DNA of 64,000 bases, taken from NCBI GenBank assembly GCA_023387735.1, contig JAEWHP010000031.1, positions 62,001-126,000 of the forward strand, read 5' to 3'. The notes beneath the pieces were generated by a model. The model worked only from the letters and a program-made list of their open reading frames with translations. It ran no database searches and was not told the origin of the DNA. The position numbers and the translations under genes were made by a program. This DNA comes from Pseudomonadota bacterium. GTDB taxonomy: Bacteria > Pseudomonadota > Alphaproteobacteria > Rhizobiales > Xanthobacteraceae. Below are positions 40,944 to 49,763 of this stretch, piece by piece (within the stretch, counting starts at the first letter, position 1; each line of letters starts with the position of its first letter).

Positions 40944-41285
40944 ATGGCCTTCCTGGATCGCAGTCAGATAGTCGGAACCAGCGACCAAGCCTCCCCCGCT
41001 CGGGGCAAGGAGTTGTTTGCCGGCATCCTTCTGGTGGCGCTGATCGTGACTCTGGCGATCCGGACGGTTGTGCCGGCAGACGCTCTTGAGCCCGCGATCG
41101 TTACATTGCTGTTTGCGGTTGCGGCGATGACTGCCGGGTTTGCGCTGCTGTGCCGGCGCGATCGCTTCCGCATCATGTGGTTCGACCTCGCCGGAAGCCT
41201 GACGTTCATCGGGATCGTCCTCTCGGTTCTGATCGAGCCGGACCAGATGATCAGGCTTTTCGCCCTCTCAAATCAACCTGAGTAA
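40944..41285 (+). CDS. Small three-helix membrane protein
   Basis: The 113-residue protein has a polar N-terminus (MAFLDRSQIVGTSDQASPAR) and then three hydrophobic segments: ELFAGILLVALIVTLAI, PAIVTLLFAVAAMTAGFALL and IMWFDLAGSLTFIGIVLSVL. A short loop with CRRDRFRIMW separates the last two. No family is recognised. It is divergent from the XRE regulator and could be its target. The TerC-family gene follows on the same strand after 120 nt. Confidence 0.72.
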   Translation: MAFLDRSQIVGTSDQASPARGKELFAGILLVALIVTLAIRTVVPADALEPAIVTLLFAVAAMTAGFALLCRRDRFRIMWFDLAGSLTFIGIVLSVLIEPDQMIRLFALSNQPE

Positions 41286-41352
41286 CCGGAACAACTTTCC
41301 CGCAGTCTGACTGCGTCGTTTCTATCTGCGCGTCCAAGCCCGGGCCCCTCTG

Positions 41353-41370
41353 GCAGTTCAAGCGAACTGC
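41353..41370 (+). other. Hairpin upstream of the TerC-family gene
   Basis: GCAGTTC (41353-41359) and GAACTGC (41364-41370) form a perfect 7-bp stem with a 4-nt loop, 35 nt before the ATG. There is no T-run. TerC genes are often preceded by the yybP-ykoY manganese riboswitch, but its conserved loops are not visible here. Confidence 0.35.
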
Positions 41371-41405
41371 GATGTCGGATTGGACCATCAACCGGAGTGG
41401 CCCGC

Positions 41406-42047
41406 ATGTTTGAACTAATCACCTCAGACCATCTGACTGCCCTTTTCCAGGTCATCATGATCGACCTGGTGCTCGCTGGCGACAACGCCATCGTCATCGG
41501 GTTGGCGGCCGCCGGATTGCCCGAGGTTCAGCGCAGGAAGGCGATCCTGATCGGCATATTGGCCGCCACGGCCCTGCGCATCGGCTTCGCTTCCGTTACG
41601 GTTCAATTGCTGCAGATCATCGGGCTGCTGCTCGCAGGCGGCATTCTGCTGCTTTGGGTGTGCTGGAAGATGTGGCGCGAGCTGCGCAACTCGCATCATC
41701 AACCGTCAGCTCAGAGTCTGTCGTCCGCAAGCACGGCCGAGGCGCCAACCACCACGGGCCCGCAAAAGACGCTCGGCCAGGCCGTCTGGCAGATCACGCT
41801 CGCCGACGTGTCGATGTCGCTCGACAACGTGCTTGCCGTCGCCGGCGCGGCCCGCGAGCATCCGATGATCCTGATCTTCGGCCTGGCGCTCTCCATCGCG
41901 CTGATGGGGCTGGCCGCCAACTTCATCGCGCGCATCCTCGAAAATCATCGCTGGATCGCCTATGTCGGCCTCGCGATCATCCTCTATGTGGCGCTCGACA
42001 TGATCTACCGCGGCGGGATGGAGGTGTGGCCGCACCTCAACCTTTAG
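41406..42047 (+). CDS. TerC/YjbE-family membrane protein
   Basis: From ATG 41406 (GGAG 8 nt upstream; a GTG lies 9 nt earlier), the 213-residue protein has about seven membrane segments. It carries the two conserved TerC signatures IDLVLAGDNAIVIGLAAAGL and LADVSMSLDNVLAVAGAARE, whose acidic Asp residues are proposed to bind metal. A Ser/Thr/Ala-rich cytoplasmic loop sits between them (about 98-118). TerC relatives export manganese or other divalent ions, often helping metallate exported proteins. Confidence 0.87.
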   Translation: MFELITSDHLTALFQVIMIDLVLAGDNAIVIGLAAAGLPEVQRRKAILIGILAATALRIGFASVTVQLLQIIGLLLAGGILLLWVCWKMWRELRNSHHQPSAQSLSSASTAEAPTTTGPQKTLGQAVWQITLADVSMSLDNVLAVAGAAREHPMILIFGLALSIALMGLAANFIARILENHRWIAYVGLAIILYVALDMIYRGGMEVWPHLNL

Positions 42048-42146
42048 CCGCGCCCCAACACTGCCCCGAACGATTAAGTGTGCGTTAATCGGCATAGGCC
42101 AGAGTGCCCCGATTCGATACAGTTTGCGTAACGCGCGGGGTACACC

Positions 42147-43646
42147 ATGGCTGCGACCATCCTGATTGCCGATGACGACGCGGTGCAGCGCCGTCTGGTT
42201 GAAAACATGGTGCAGAAGTGCGGCTACGAGCCGCTCATCGCCGAGAGCGGCGACGAGGCCGTGGCCCTTCTGACCGCGGCGGAGGGCCAGGCGATCGACG
42301 CAGTCGTGCTCGACCTCGTGATGCCGGGCCTCGACGGCCTCGGCGTCCTTGCCAAAATTCGTGAAGCAGGCCTGAACATCCCGGTCATCGTGCAGACCGC
42401 GCATGGCGGTATCGACAATGTGGTTTCGGCGATGCGCGCCGGCGCGCAGGATTTCGTCGTCAAGCCGGTAGGCTTCGAACGGCTGCAGGTGTCGCTGCGC
42501 AATGCACTCAATACTTCCGCGCTCAAGGGTGAATTGCAGCGCATCCGCCACAGCCGCGAAGGCCGGCTCACCTTTGCCGACATCATCACCCGCAGCGAAG
42601 CCATGGCAGCCGTGCTGCGCACCGCGCAGAAGGCCGCCGCCTCCAGCATTCCGGTGCTGGTCGAAGGCGAGTCCGGCGTCGGCAAGGAATTGTTCGCCCG
42701 CGCCATCCACGGCACCAGCGAGCGCAAGTCCCGGCCCTTCGTCGCGGTCAATTGCGGCGCCATCCCCGACAACCTCGTGGAATCTATCCTGTTCGGTCAC
42801 GAGAAGGGCGCCTTCACCGGCGCCACCGAACGCCATATGGGCAAGTTCGTCGAAGCCAATGGCGGCACGCTGTTTCTCGATGAGGTCGGCGAGTTGCCGC
42901 TGGCCGCGCAGGTGAAATTGCTTCGCGCGCTGCAGGAAGGCACCGTCGAGGCGGTCGGCGGCCGCAGGCCGGTCAAGGTCGACGTACGCATCATCTCGGC
43001 GACCAACCGCACGCTGCTCGATCTGGTGAAGCGCGGCGCGTTCCGCGAAGACCTGTTCTACCGGCTGCACGTTCTGCCGCTGACGATCCCCCCTCTGCGG
43101 ATGCGGCGTGAGGACATCCCGCATCTGCTTCGACACTTCCTGGCGCGCTTTGCCGCCGAGGAAAACCGTACCATTACCGGCATCAGCGGCGAGGCCGTAG
43201 CCCATCTCGCGCAGCTCGACTGGCCCGGCAACATCCGCCAGCTCGAAAACACCGTGTATCGCGCCGTGGTGATGAGCGACGGCGATCAACTTGGCCTGTC
43301 GGACTTCCCGCCGGCCGTCGGCCAAGGGGTCCCGGAAGCCGATGTCGCGCATGGCGAACCGGTGATCATCGCCCCCTCTACGGCGCCTGCGATGGTGTCG
43401 GGTAGTGAAATACCCATTGCGCCGCTCGGCCATGCCGGCAGCCTTGCAATGCTTACCGCCACCGGCGAGGTGCGGCCGCTCGAGGAGATGGAGAACGAGA
43501 TCATCCGCTTCGCGATCTCGCACTATCGCGGCCAGATGTCGGAGGTCGCGCGCCGGCTCAAGATCGGCCGCTCGACGCTGTACCGCAAGCTCGACGAAGC
43601 GGCCGCGGCCGACCCGACCGAACGCGGCGCGCACGACGCCGACTGA
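42147..43646 (+). CDS. NtrC-type sigma-54-dependent response regulator
   Basis: The 499-residue regulator has a receiver domain (1-120: ATILIADDDAVQRRLVENMV, phospho-Asp in VVLDLVMPGLDG). The AAA+ domain spans about 140-370, with Walker A LVEGESGVGKELFARAIHG, sigma-54 contact loop GHEKGAFTGATERH, Walker B GGTLFLDEVGELP, and the NIRQLENTVYRA sensor II. A FIS-type HTH lies at about 455-485 (MSEVARRLKIGRSTLYRKLD). A long linker rich in Pro/Ala precedes the HTH. The cognate histidine kinase is not in the window. Confidence 0.92.
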   Translation: MAATILIADDDAVQRRLVENMVQKCGYEPLIAESGDEAVALLTAAEGQAIDAVVLDLVMPGLDGLGVLAKIREAGLNIPVIVQTAHGGIDNVVSAMRAGAQDFVVKPVGFERLQVSLRNALNTSALKGELQRIRHSREGRLTFADIITRSEAMAAVLRTAQKAAASSIPVLVEGESGVGKELFARAIHGTSERKSRPFVAVNCGAIPDNLVESILFGHEKGAFTGATERHMGKFVEANGGTLFLDEVGELPLAAQVKLLRALQEGTVEAVGGRRPVKVDVRIISATNRTLLDLVKRGAFREDLFYRLHVLPLTIPPLRMRREDIPHLLRHFLARFAAEENRTITGISGEAVAHLAQLDWPGNIRQLENTVYRAVVMSDGDQLGLSDFPPAVGQGVPEADVAHGEPVIIAPSTAPAMVSGSEIPIAPLGHAGSLAMLTATGEVRPLEEMENEIIRFAISHYRGQMSEVARRLKIGRSTLYRKLDEAAAADPTERGAHDAD

Positions 43647-43992
43647 CCGAACCGCCGATTGTGGCGTCGAGGTGGCAAAGTTGCTTGCGGGCCAACGAGT
43701 TGCCCGCTTCAGAACCTTTGAACCGTGGCTTGCAGGTGACAGACAAAAAGCGGGCGCCGTGGCAAAACCGCGCGACCCGCTGTATTTGGGTTGGTTTGAG
43801 GTCAGTTTGTCGTGAGTAGTCCCCCATGGCGCTGGCTGCATGAAGGGGGCACATGTATCGTCTGCGTCTGAATCGTTATGTGCAGGCGTACCGACCGATT
43901 TGCACGAGGCCGGCGCTTTCCGCGCAAGCTGTGACGAACAAAACCTAACGACTGTTCCATGCCGGGGCAGTTTCGCCCAAGGGGGTGTGACG
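43647..43992. other. Intergenic region ahead of the L,D-transpeptidase gene
   Basis: These 346 bases have no credible gene; the open frames are short and Arg-rich. AAGGGGG at about 43980 serves as the ribosome-binding site of the next gene. No terminator with a T-run was found for the regulator gene. Confidence 0.45.
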
Positions 43993-46149
43993 ATGCGTGA
44001 CTGTTCGACGAACCGTGTTGGCTTTGACCGCGTGCTGATGGCTGTCGCGGCAACCTTCCTCGCGGTTTCCGCAAGCTCGGCCCAGGCGGGCCCGTCGGAT
44101 ACGCCGCGCGCCAGCGCCGCCGAACTCGCGATCGACGCTGCTATTCCTCGCCCCGAACCGGCAAATGTTCCGCCGCCGAGCATCGGCGACTTCAAGATGG
44201 ACTCCACCGTGTCGGCGCCCGATCCGGCCAGGGCGATCGCGAAACCGAGCGAGCCCAGCTCCACCGCAGCGATCCCCGACCCGACAACCAAGCCGGCCGC
44301 GATTGTCACTGCGCCTGCGAGGACCAACGACACCGCAGCCACGCCGCCAGCGGCAACAACAACGACGACGCCCGCGACCGCCACGGCGCCAGCCGTCGAA
44401 CCGGCCAGCGAGCCTGTGAAGGCAAGCAGCGTCGCCCCGGCCGATCAACCGGTTGCCGACAGGATTCGCGAAATGCTGGCCGCCAAGTCGCTGCGCTACT
44501 TCGATCGCAGGAACGAGCGCGCGGCCGTCGAGAAGTTCTATTCCGCGCGTGAGTACGCGCCGCAGTGGACCCAGGCCGGAAAACTGACCGACTCCGGCAA
44601 GGGCGTGATCGCCCGCCTGAAGGGTGCCGCTGCAGACGGACTCGATCCGGCCGAATATCCGACCCCGGATTTCGCAGCTGCCACTTCGCCGGATCAGCTT
44701 GCCGAAGCCGAACTGAAACTGACTTCCAGCATGCTCGACTATGCACGCCAGGCGCAGAGCGGCCGGATGCACTGGTCGCAGGTTGCCGGCGATATTCTCT
44801 ATCCCGAGCATCCGACCGATCCCGCCGAGGTGCTGGCCAACGTCTCGGCCGCCAAGGACGCTGCCGCGGCGCTCGACGGCTACAACCCTCCCCACAAGCT
44901 CTACAGGGATCTGAAGGCGAAGCTCGCCGAGTTGCGTGGCGAGAGCGAAGGACCGGTCATGCAAATTCCGCAGGGTCCCGCGCTCGCCTACAAGGCCGCG
45001 ACCAAGAAGCAGGGCGCGGTCGTGCCGGAAGATGCGCGCGTGCCGCAACTGCGCGCCAAGCTCGGCATTCACGACAACGCCGACGATACGAAGTACGACG
45101 CACAGGTCGCCGCCGCCGTGCGCAAATTCCAGGGCAGCGTCGACCTCAAGCCGACCGGCGTGCTCGACGACCGTACGGTGAATGCGCTCAACAGCCCGAA
45201 GCGCGACCGGCAGATCGACCTTGTGCTCGTCAACATGGAACGCCTGCGCTGGCTGCCGCGCCAGCTCGGTGCCGCCTCGCTCGGCAACGCCTACGTCATT
45301 CTCAATGTCCCTGATTTTACGCTGAAGGTGATGCAGAACGGCCAGCAGGTCTGGACGACGCGCGTGGTGACCGGCAAGCCCGGAAAACATGCGACGCCGA
45401 TGCTGACGGAGACGATGAAATTCATCACCGTCAACCCGACCTGGAACGTGCCGCCATCGATCATCTACAACGAATACCTGCCCGCCCTGCAGCAGGATCC
45501 GACCGTGCTGCAGCGCATGGGTCTGCGGCTCGAGCGCAGGCGCGATGGCAGCATTCACATTTCGCAGCCGCCCGGCGAAGCCAACGCGCTCGGCCGCGTC
45601 CGCTTCAATTTCCCGAACAAGTTCCTGGTCTATCAGCACGACACCCCGGACAAGCACCTGTTCGCCAAGGAAGAGCGCGCGTTCAGCCATGGCTGCATGC
45701 GGGTGCAGAACCCGGATCAATACGCCGCGACGCTGCTCAACATCACGATGCCGAACGAGCGCTATACGCCGGAACGAATCCGCAGCATGTACGGCCGTAG
45801 CGAGATCGATCTGAAATTCCCGACGGCGATTCCGGTCAACATCACCTACCAGACCGCGTTCGTTGACGACCACGGCAAGTTGCAGACGCGAAAGGACATC
45901 TATGGCCGCGACGCCGTGATGCTCAACCTGCTCAGGAACAGCCGCAACAAGGACCTCGAGGTCATGGTCTCCCATGCCCAGCCGAGCTACGCGCGGCCGA
46001 GGGATCCGTTGCCGCCCGGCGTCAACTTTGCCAGCGACAACACCTATTCTTCCGGACCCAACTTCTTTGAGCGCCTGTTCGGTGGCCCATCTCAGATGAC
46101 GCCGCCCGCTCCGGTCGGCCGCAGGCCGCAGCAGCGGTTTACCCGCTAG
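43993..46149 (+). CDS. L,D-transpeptidase (YcbB/LdtD-like)
   Basis: ATG 43993 gives 718 residues: a signal peptide (about 1-33, with VLMAVAATFLAVSASSAQA), a Thr/Ala/Pro-rich linker (to about 150), a scaffold domain, and a peptidoglycan-binding repeat (LRAKLGIHDNADDTKYDAQV, VRKFQGSVDLKPTGVLDDRT). The YkuD catalytic domain covers about 435-630. The active-site motif is FSHGCMRVQNP with Cys, and the earlier His lies in YQHDTPDKHLF. It forms 3-3 crosslinks in periplasmic peptidoglycan. A GTG two codons earlier is an alternative start. Confidence 0.93.
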   Translation: MRDCSTNRVGFDRVLMAVAATFLAVSASSAQAGPSDTPRASAAELAIDAAIPRPEPANVPPPSIGDFKMDSTVSAPDPARAIAKPSEPSSTAAIPDPTTKPAAIVTAPARTNDTAATPPAATTTTTPATATAPAVEPASEPVKASSVAPADQPVADRIREMLAAKSLRYFDRRNERAAVEKFYSAREYAPQWTQAGKLTDSGKGVIARLKGAAADGLDPAEYPTPDFAAATSPDQLAEAELKLTSSMLDYARQAQSGRMHWSQVAGDILYPEHPTDPAEVLANVSAAKDAAAALDGYNPPHKLYRDLKAKLAELRGESEGPVMQIPQGPALAYKAATKKQGAVVPEDARVPQLRAKLGIHDNADDTKYDAQVAAAVRKFQGSVDLKPTGVLDDRTVNALNSPKRDRQIDLVLVNMERLRWLPRQLGAASLGNAYVILNVPDFTLKVMQNGQQVWTTRVVTGKPGKHATPMLTETMKFITVNPTWNVPPSIIYNEYLPALQQDPTVLQRMGLRLERRRDGSIHISQPPGEANALGRVRFNFPNKFLVYQHDTPDKHLFAKEERAFSHGCMRVQNPDQYAATLLNITMPNERYTPERIRSMYGRSEIDLKFPTAIPVNITYQTAFVDDHGKLQTRKDIYGRDAVMLNLLRNSRNKDLEVMVSHAQPSYARPRDPLPPGVNFASDNTYSSGPNFFERLFGGPSQMTPPAPVGRRPQQRFTR

Positions 46150-46190
46150 TCCGGATCACGGGTTGACTGCCAAATTTACAAACGAATTCA

Positions 46191-46220
46191 ACGACCTCGC
46201 CCTATGGGCGAGGTCGTTTT
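46191..46220 (+). terminator. Rho-independent terminator of the L,D-transpeptidase gene
   Basis: ACGACCTCGCCC (46191-46202) pairs perfectly with GGGCGAGGTCGT (46206-46217) around TAT, followed by TTT. The stem of 12 bp lies 41 nt after the stop. Confidence 0.9.
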
Positions 46221-46412
46221 CGTTAACCATTATCCATCCGTGAATTGGCACCGGGCACTTTTTCGCCACAGTCGGCGGGTTAGTTAAGCATACTTGGGGG
46301 CGGGTCGGTAAACCTCGGTTAACCTTCCCGCTTTAAGAAAGCGTTCACCCTCTCTTTGCCGGGGTCTGCAAGAGACATTCGTGAACGCTGGTCGATCGGG
46401 TGGGCTTTATAC

Positions 46413-48032
46413 GTGCTGATTGGTCTCGCGCGCCAATTCAATCTGCTTGCTTTGCCAAAGGCCGGATACGGGTTCGGCCTGGGTTCGCTGTTGCTGATCG
46501 CAGGCGCAGGGTCGGTGCATGATGCGACGGCGCTGAACGAGACCCGCACCCTCTCCTTCCACCACACCCATTCCGGCGAAGACCTCACCGTCACCTTCAA
46601 GCGTAACGGCCGCTACGACGAAGAAGCGCTCAAGAAGCTCAATCATTTCCTCCGCGACTGGCGCAGCCAGGACCAGACCACGATGGATCGTCACCTGTTC
46701 GACATCCTCTGGGAAGTCTACCGCGACGTCGACGGCAAGAAGCCGATCCAGATCATCTCCGCCTACCGCTCCCCCGCCACCAACTCCATGCTCCGCCGCC
46801 GCTCATCCGGTGTCGCGCGCTTCAGCCAGCACATGCTGGGCCACGCCATGGACTTCTACATTCCTGACGTGCCGCTGGAGCATGTTCGCGCCGCCGGCCT
46901 GCGGCAGCAGCGCGGCGGCGTCGGCTTCTATCCGACCTCGGGATCGCCGTTCGTCCATCTCGATACCGGCAGCGTCCGTCACTGGCCGCGCATGACCCAG
47001 GAGCAACTGGCCAAGGTGTTCCCGGACGGACGCACCGTGCATTTGCCCTCCAATGGCGGTCCGATGAAGGGCTATGAGCTGGCCCGCGCCGACATCGAAC
47101 GCCGCGGCAATGTCGACAATGCCGCAACCACCAGCAAGATGCCGAATCTGTTCGCGTCGTGGTTCAAGGGCAGCAAGCCTGCGACAGAAGAGGATGACGA
47201 GGGCGCCAGCGCTCCCGCAAGGAACGAGAAGCCGGGCTCTACCAACGTAGCCGCGGCAACACCCGCCAAGTCAGCGGATCCGGTTCCGACCCCGCGTGCG
47301 AAGCCGCAGGTCGCGGCGACGCTCCAGCTGGCCTCGGCCGACGCCCAGATCGTGCCGGCGGCGAAAGCCAGGCCTGAAGCGATGCAGGTCGCGCAGGCTT
47401 CCGCCGAGAATACCGAGCCGAAGCCGCAGACGCCGGCTGATATCATCAATTCCCGCGGCTTCTGGGACGACCCGCCGGCCAACGCGAATCAGCCGACCCC
47501 AGCGCAGGTCGCAGGGCTGCGTGCACGCCAGGCGCTCGCCGCCGCCACCGATCCGCAGCCGACCGCCAGCGTCTCCGAGGCGTTCAAGAGGGCGCTGGCC
47601 TATGCGCCGGCCGCCACCCCGCCGGCCGATCGCTCGAACGTCGTCACGGCCTCCATCGCAATGCCGCGCGCCACCACCCGCTCGGCGCGCAATGCCGATG
47701 CCGCTCCGACCGAGGTCAACACCGTGGTCTCCAAGGGCGTGCAGGGTCAGGACCCCGCGGTCGCAACCTCGGCCCGCCTCGCCGCCGCGCAGGGCAACGC
47801 GATCTGGATGCGGGTCATGATGCTGGCGCCAAGCGCAAGCAGCGCAATGTCGACGACGGTACTCGGCGATACCGAGATGACCCAGATGCGCAGCTATTTC
47901 GTCAAGCCGCAGACTGCGATCGCCATGAGCTTCTCGGAAGATCCGATGATGGGCATGACCTGCGACCGCTTCTCGGGATCGGCGACCGCCAAGCTTTCGA
48001 CCCACGTGCTGCGTACCGCCGCGCTGCGCTAG
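46413..48032 (+). CDS. DUF882 (M15/YcbK-like) peptidase with a long C-terminal tail
   Basis: A GTG at 46413 (MLIGLARQFNLLALPKAGYG) with GGGTGGG upstream gives 539 residues; an in-frame TTG at 46356 is less likely. The signal/anchor is followed by the DUF882 domain (about 45-215). This contains zinc-site motifs SQHMLGHAMDFYIPDV and GSPFVHLDTGSVRHW, and IISAYRSPATNSMLRRRS. The remaining 300 residues are Ala/Pro-rich and probably disordered. It likely trims murein near the L,D-transpeptidase encoded upstream. The metal-site residues are intact. Confidence 0.88.
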   Translation: MLIGLARQFNLLALPKAGYGFGLGSLLLIAGAGSVHDATALNETRTLSFHHTHSGEDLTVTFKRNGRYDEEALKKLNHFLRDWRSQDQTTMDRHLFDILWEVYRDVDGKKPIQIISAYRSPATNSMLRRRSSGVARFSQHMLGHAMDFYIPDVPLEHVRAAGLRQQRGGVGFYPTSGSPFVHLDTGSVRHWPRMTQEQLAKVFPDGRTVHLPSNGGPMKGYELARADIERRGNVDNAATTSKMPNLFASWFKGSKPATEEDDEGASAPARNEKPGSTNVAAATPAKSADPVPTPRAKPQVAATLQLASADAQIVPAAKARPEAMQVAQASAENTEPKPQTPADIINSRGFWDDPPANANQPTPAQVAGLRARQALAAATDPQPTASVSEAFKRALAYAPAATPPADRSNVVTASIAMPRATTRSARNADAAPTEVNTVVSKGVQGQDPAVATSARLAAAQGNAIWMRVMMLAPSASSAMSTTVLGDTEMTQMRSYFVKPQTAIAMSFSEDPMMGMTCDRFSGSATAKLSTHVLRTAALR

Positions 48033-48191
48033 ACGCCCGGCATCGTCGCCGGTCCACGGCAATCCAACCTCGCCGATATGTCTTCTCAGGTTTGATGGAT
48101 ACGCGGGTCCCGGTTACACCAAGGCTTCTCCGAGGCTTTCCAGTACTGGCGCGCCGTAGCGGCAAGCCCGCGTATGACGTCGTAAGACGTC

Positions 48192-48464
48192 TCAGATCAT
48201 TCCCAGCGCCTGCATGTAGGTTTCCAGGATGGTTTCCTGTTCGGCGCGCTCGTTCGCGTCCTGCTTGCGCATGCGCACGATGGTGCGGAGCGCCTTGGTG
48301 TCGAAGCCGTTGCCCTTCGCCTCAGCGTAGACATCCTTGATGTCGTCGGAGATCGTCTTCTTTTCTTCTTCCAGACGCTCGATGCGCTCGATGATGGCCT
48401 TGAGCTGGTCTTTGGCGAATCGTGTCGCGGGCTCGTCCTGAACGGCGGCTGCGGAGGTGGCCAT
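48192..48464 (-). CDS. gapR: GapR-family DNA-binding protein (DUF2312)
   Basis: The 90-residue protein has three helices: FAKDQLKAIIERIERLEEEK with KTISDDIKDVYAEAKGNGFD, then KALRTIVRMRKQDANERAEQ. This is the conserved DUF2312 signature. In Caulobacter GapR is an essential nucleoid protein that senses overtwisted DNA ahead of replication and transcription. The long N-terminal helix mediates dimerisation. The gene is monocistronic here. Confidence 0.92.
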   Translation of the reverse strand: MATSAAAVQDEPATRFAKDQLKAIIERIERLEEEKKTISDDIKDVYAEAKGNGFDTKALRTIVRMRKQDANERAEQETILETYMQALGMI

Positions 48465-48505
48465 CGTTTACTCCTGAATGGAACTGCGAGTGAGGCTTAA
48501 AGATC

Positions 48506-48538
48506 AAGCGCCGCACGCGTTACCGCACGGCGCTTTTT
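48506..48538 (+). terminator. Terminator-like hairpin of plus orientation with no matching gene
   Basis: AAGCGCCG (48506-48513) pairs with CGGCGCTT (48528-48535) and is followed by T residues on the plus strand, a terminator shape. The nearest plus-strand gene ends 470 nt away and the neighbouring genes are on the minus strand. It lies 42 nt upstream of the gapR start. Confidence 0.45.
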
Positions 48539-48697
48539 CAAGGATGACCCTCAAGATCGGGGGGCCTTGCGTCAAGGCAACATCATGCTCATCCACAGCG
48601 CGCCCACAGGAGATGACGGCGGGCTATCCCCTCGCCAATGTCTGGGCTTGACCGGCCATGACAGAGAAATCGAATCGCACGAGAGAGTGCGAAAGGA

Positions 48698-49000
48698 TCA
48701 ATGCCCGGGATGAACCTTCTTCATCGCGGCCAGTTGCTCGGGCGTGGCCGTGCCCTGGTGCTTCGCCTTCCACTCTTCGTAGGGCATGCCGTAGACCGCC
48801 TCGCGGCTCTCGTCCTTGCTGACGGCAACGCCTTTGGCGTCGGCCGCTTCCTTCATCCAGTTCGACAGGCAGTTGCGGCAGAAGCCGGCCAAATTCATCA
48901 GATCGATGTTCTGGACGTCGGTCCGGCCCTGCAGATGGCTCACCAGGCGCCGGAAAACGGCGGCTTCCAGTTCCGTTCTGGTTTTGTCGTCGATCGTCAT
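48698..49000 (-). CDS. DUF1244 family protein
   Basis: The start is ATG 49000 (MTIDDKTRTELEAAVFRRLV), giving 100 residues. The core NIDLMNLAGFCRNCLSNWMK with two Cys is the DUF1244 signature, followed by GMPYEEWKAKHQGTATPEQL and an AMKKVHPGH tail. Structures of relatives show a small helical homodimer. The function is unknown and it is highly conserved across proteobacteria. An in-frame start 10 codons earlier is possible. Confidence 0.9.
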   Translation of the reverse strand: MTIDDKTRTELEAAVFRRLVSHLQGRTDVQNIDLMNLAGFCRNCLSNWMKEAADAKGVAVSKDESREAVYGMPYEEWKAKHQGTATPEQLAAMKKVHPGH

Positions 49001-49196
49001 GGCCGAGGGTCCCGTTGGTTCACCAATCATATGAGCATCAGATGGGAATTGTCACAGATTTTGCCATATCTGCGGGCAAAAGGCGGCATCCCGGGCGGCA
49101 TTCCGGTTTCCCACAGCGCGGGAAATGCGCTGCCTGCCGTTGACAGGTCCGGCCGGGTAACGCGAAATCGTCAATCATTTGATGTAGCTTCCCTGC

Positions 49197-49763
49197 ATGA
49201 CTGCAAAAGATTCCCTCCACCGCCGCCCTGCTAGCCTGACCGCCGGCCTGATGCCGATGCTCGCGCTGGCGGTGACCTGCGCCTGGAGCAGTCCGGCGGC
49301 GGCCGACTTCCGGCTGTGCAACAACACCTCCAGCCGGGTCGGCATCGCGCTTGGCTACAAGGACGCCGAGGGCTGGACCACCGAGGGCTGGTGGAACGTA
49401 TCCTCGCGTAGTTGCGAGACGCTGCTGCGCGGAACCCTGGTCGCCCGCTTCTATTACATCTACGCGCTTGACTACGACCGCGGCGGCGAATGGTCCGGAC
49501 AGGCCTTCATGTGTTCGCGCGACAAGGAATTCACCATCAAGGGCACCGAGAATTGCCTGGCGCGCGGTTACGATCGCACCGGCTTTTTCGAGGTCGATAC
49601 CGGCGAACAGCGAGCATGGACCGTGCAACTGACCGAAGCCAACGAGCAGCCGGCGCAGCGCGTGCCGGGAATTCCGGGAACGGTGGGACCAGGCGGTCCG
49701 GGCGGCATGCCCGGTCTGGGCACACCGGGTCTTCCGCCGCCAGCCGCGGCGCCCAAGCAATGA
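49197..49763 (+). CDS. Secreted DUF1036 protein
   Basis: The 188-residue protein has a signal peptide (about 1-36, ending SSPAAA). The DUF1036 domain follows (ADFRLCNNTSSRVGIALGYK, WTTEGWWNVSSRSCETLLRG), then four more aromatic-rich strands. A Gly/Pro-rich tail (about 155-188) ends it. Conserved Cys residues (NNTS-adjacent LCNN, SSRSCE, AFMCS, ENCLA) suggest disulfides in the periplasm. The function is unknown. Its stop overlaps the pyruvate kinase ATG, so the two are translationally coupled. Confidence 0.86.
   Translation: MTAKDSLHRRPASLTAGLMPMLALAVTCAWSSPAAADFRLCNNTSSRVGIALGYKDAEGWTTEGWWNVSSRSCETLLRGTLVARFYYIYALDYDRGGEWSGQAFMCSRDKEFTIKGTENCLARGYDRTGFFEVDTGEQRAWTVQLTEANEQPAQRVPGIPGTVGPGGPGGMPGLGTPGLPPPAAAPKQ

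Noticed and set aside
41286..41405. yybP-ykoY manganese riboswitch ahead of the TerC-family gene
   Set aside because: Only a simple 7-bp hairpin is present; the conserved internal loops of that riboswitch were not found.
41706..44384. 892-codon minus-strand frame spanning TerC, the NtrC-type regulator and the transpeptidase start
   Set aside because: It runs antisense to three well-supported genes and shows no protein-family pattern.
43945..45975. 676-codon minus-strand frame opposite the L,D-transpeptidase
   Set aside because: It is a mirror frame of a gene with an intact YkuD motif. It begins without a ribosome-binding site.
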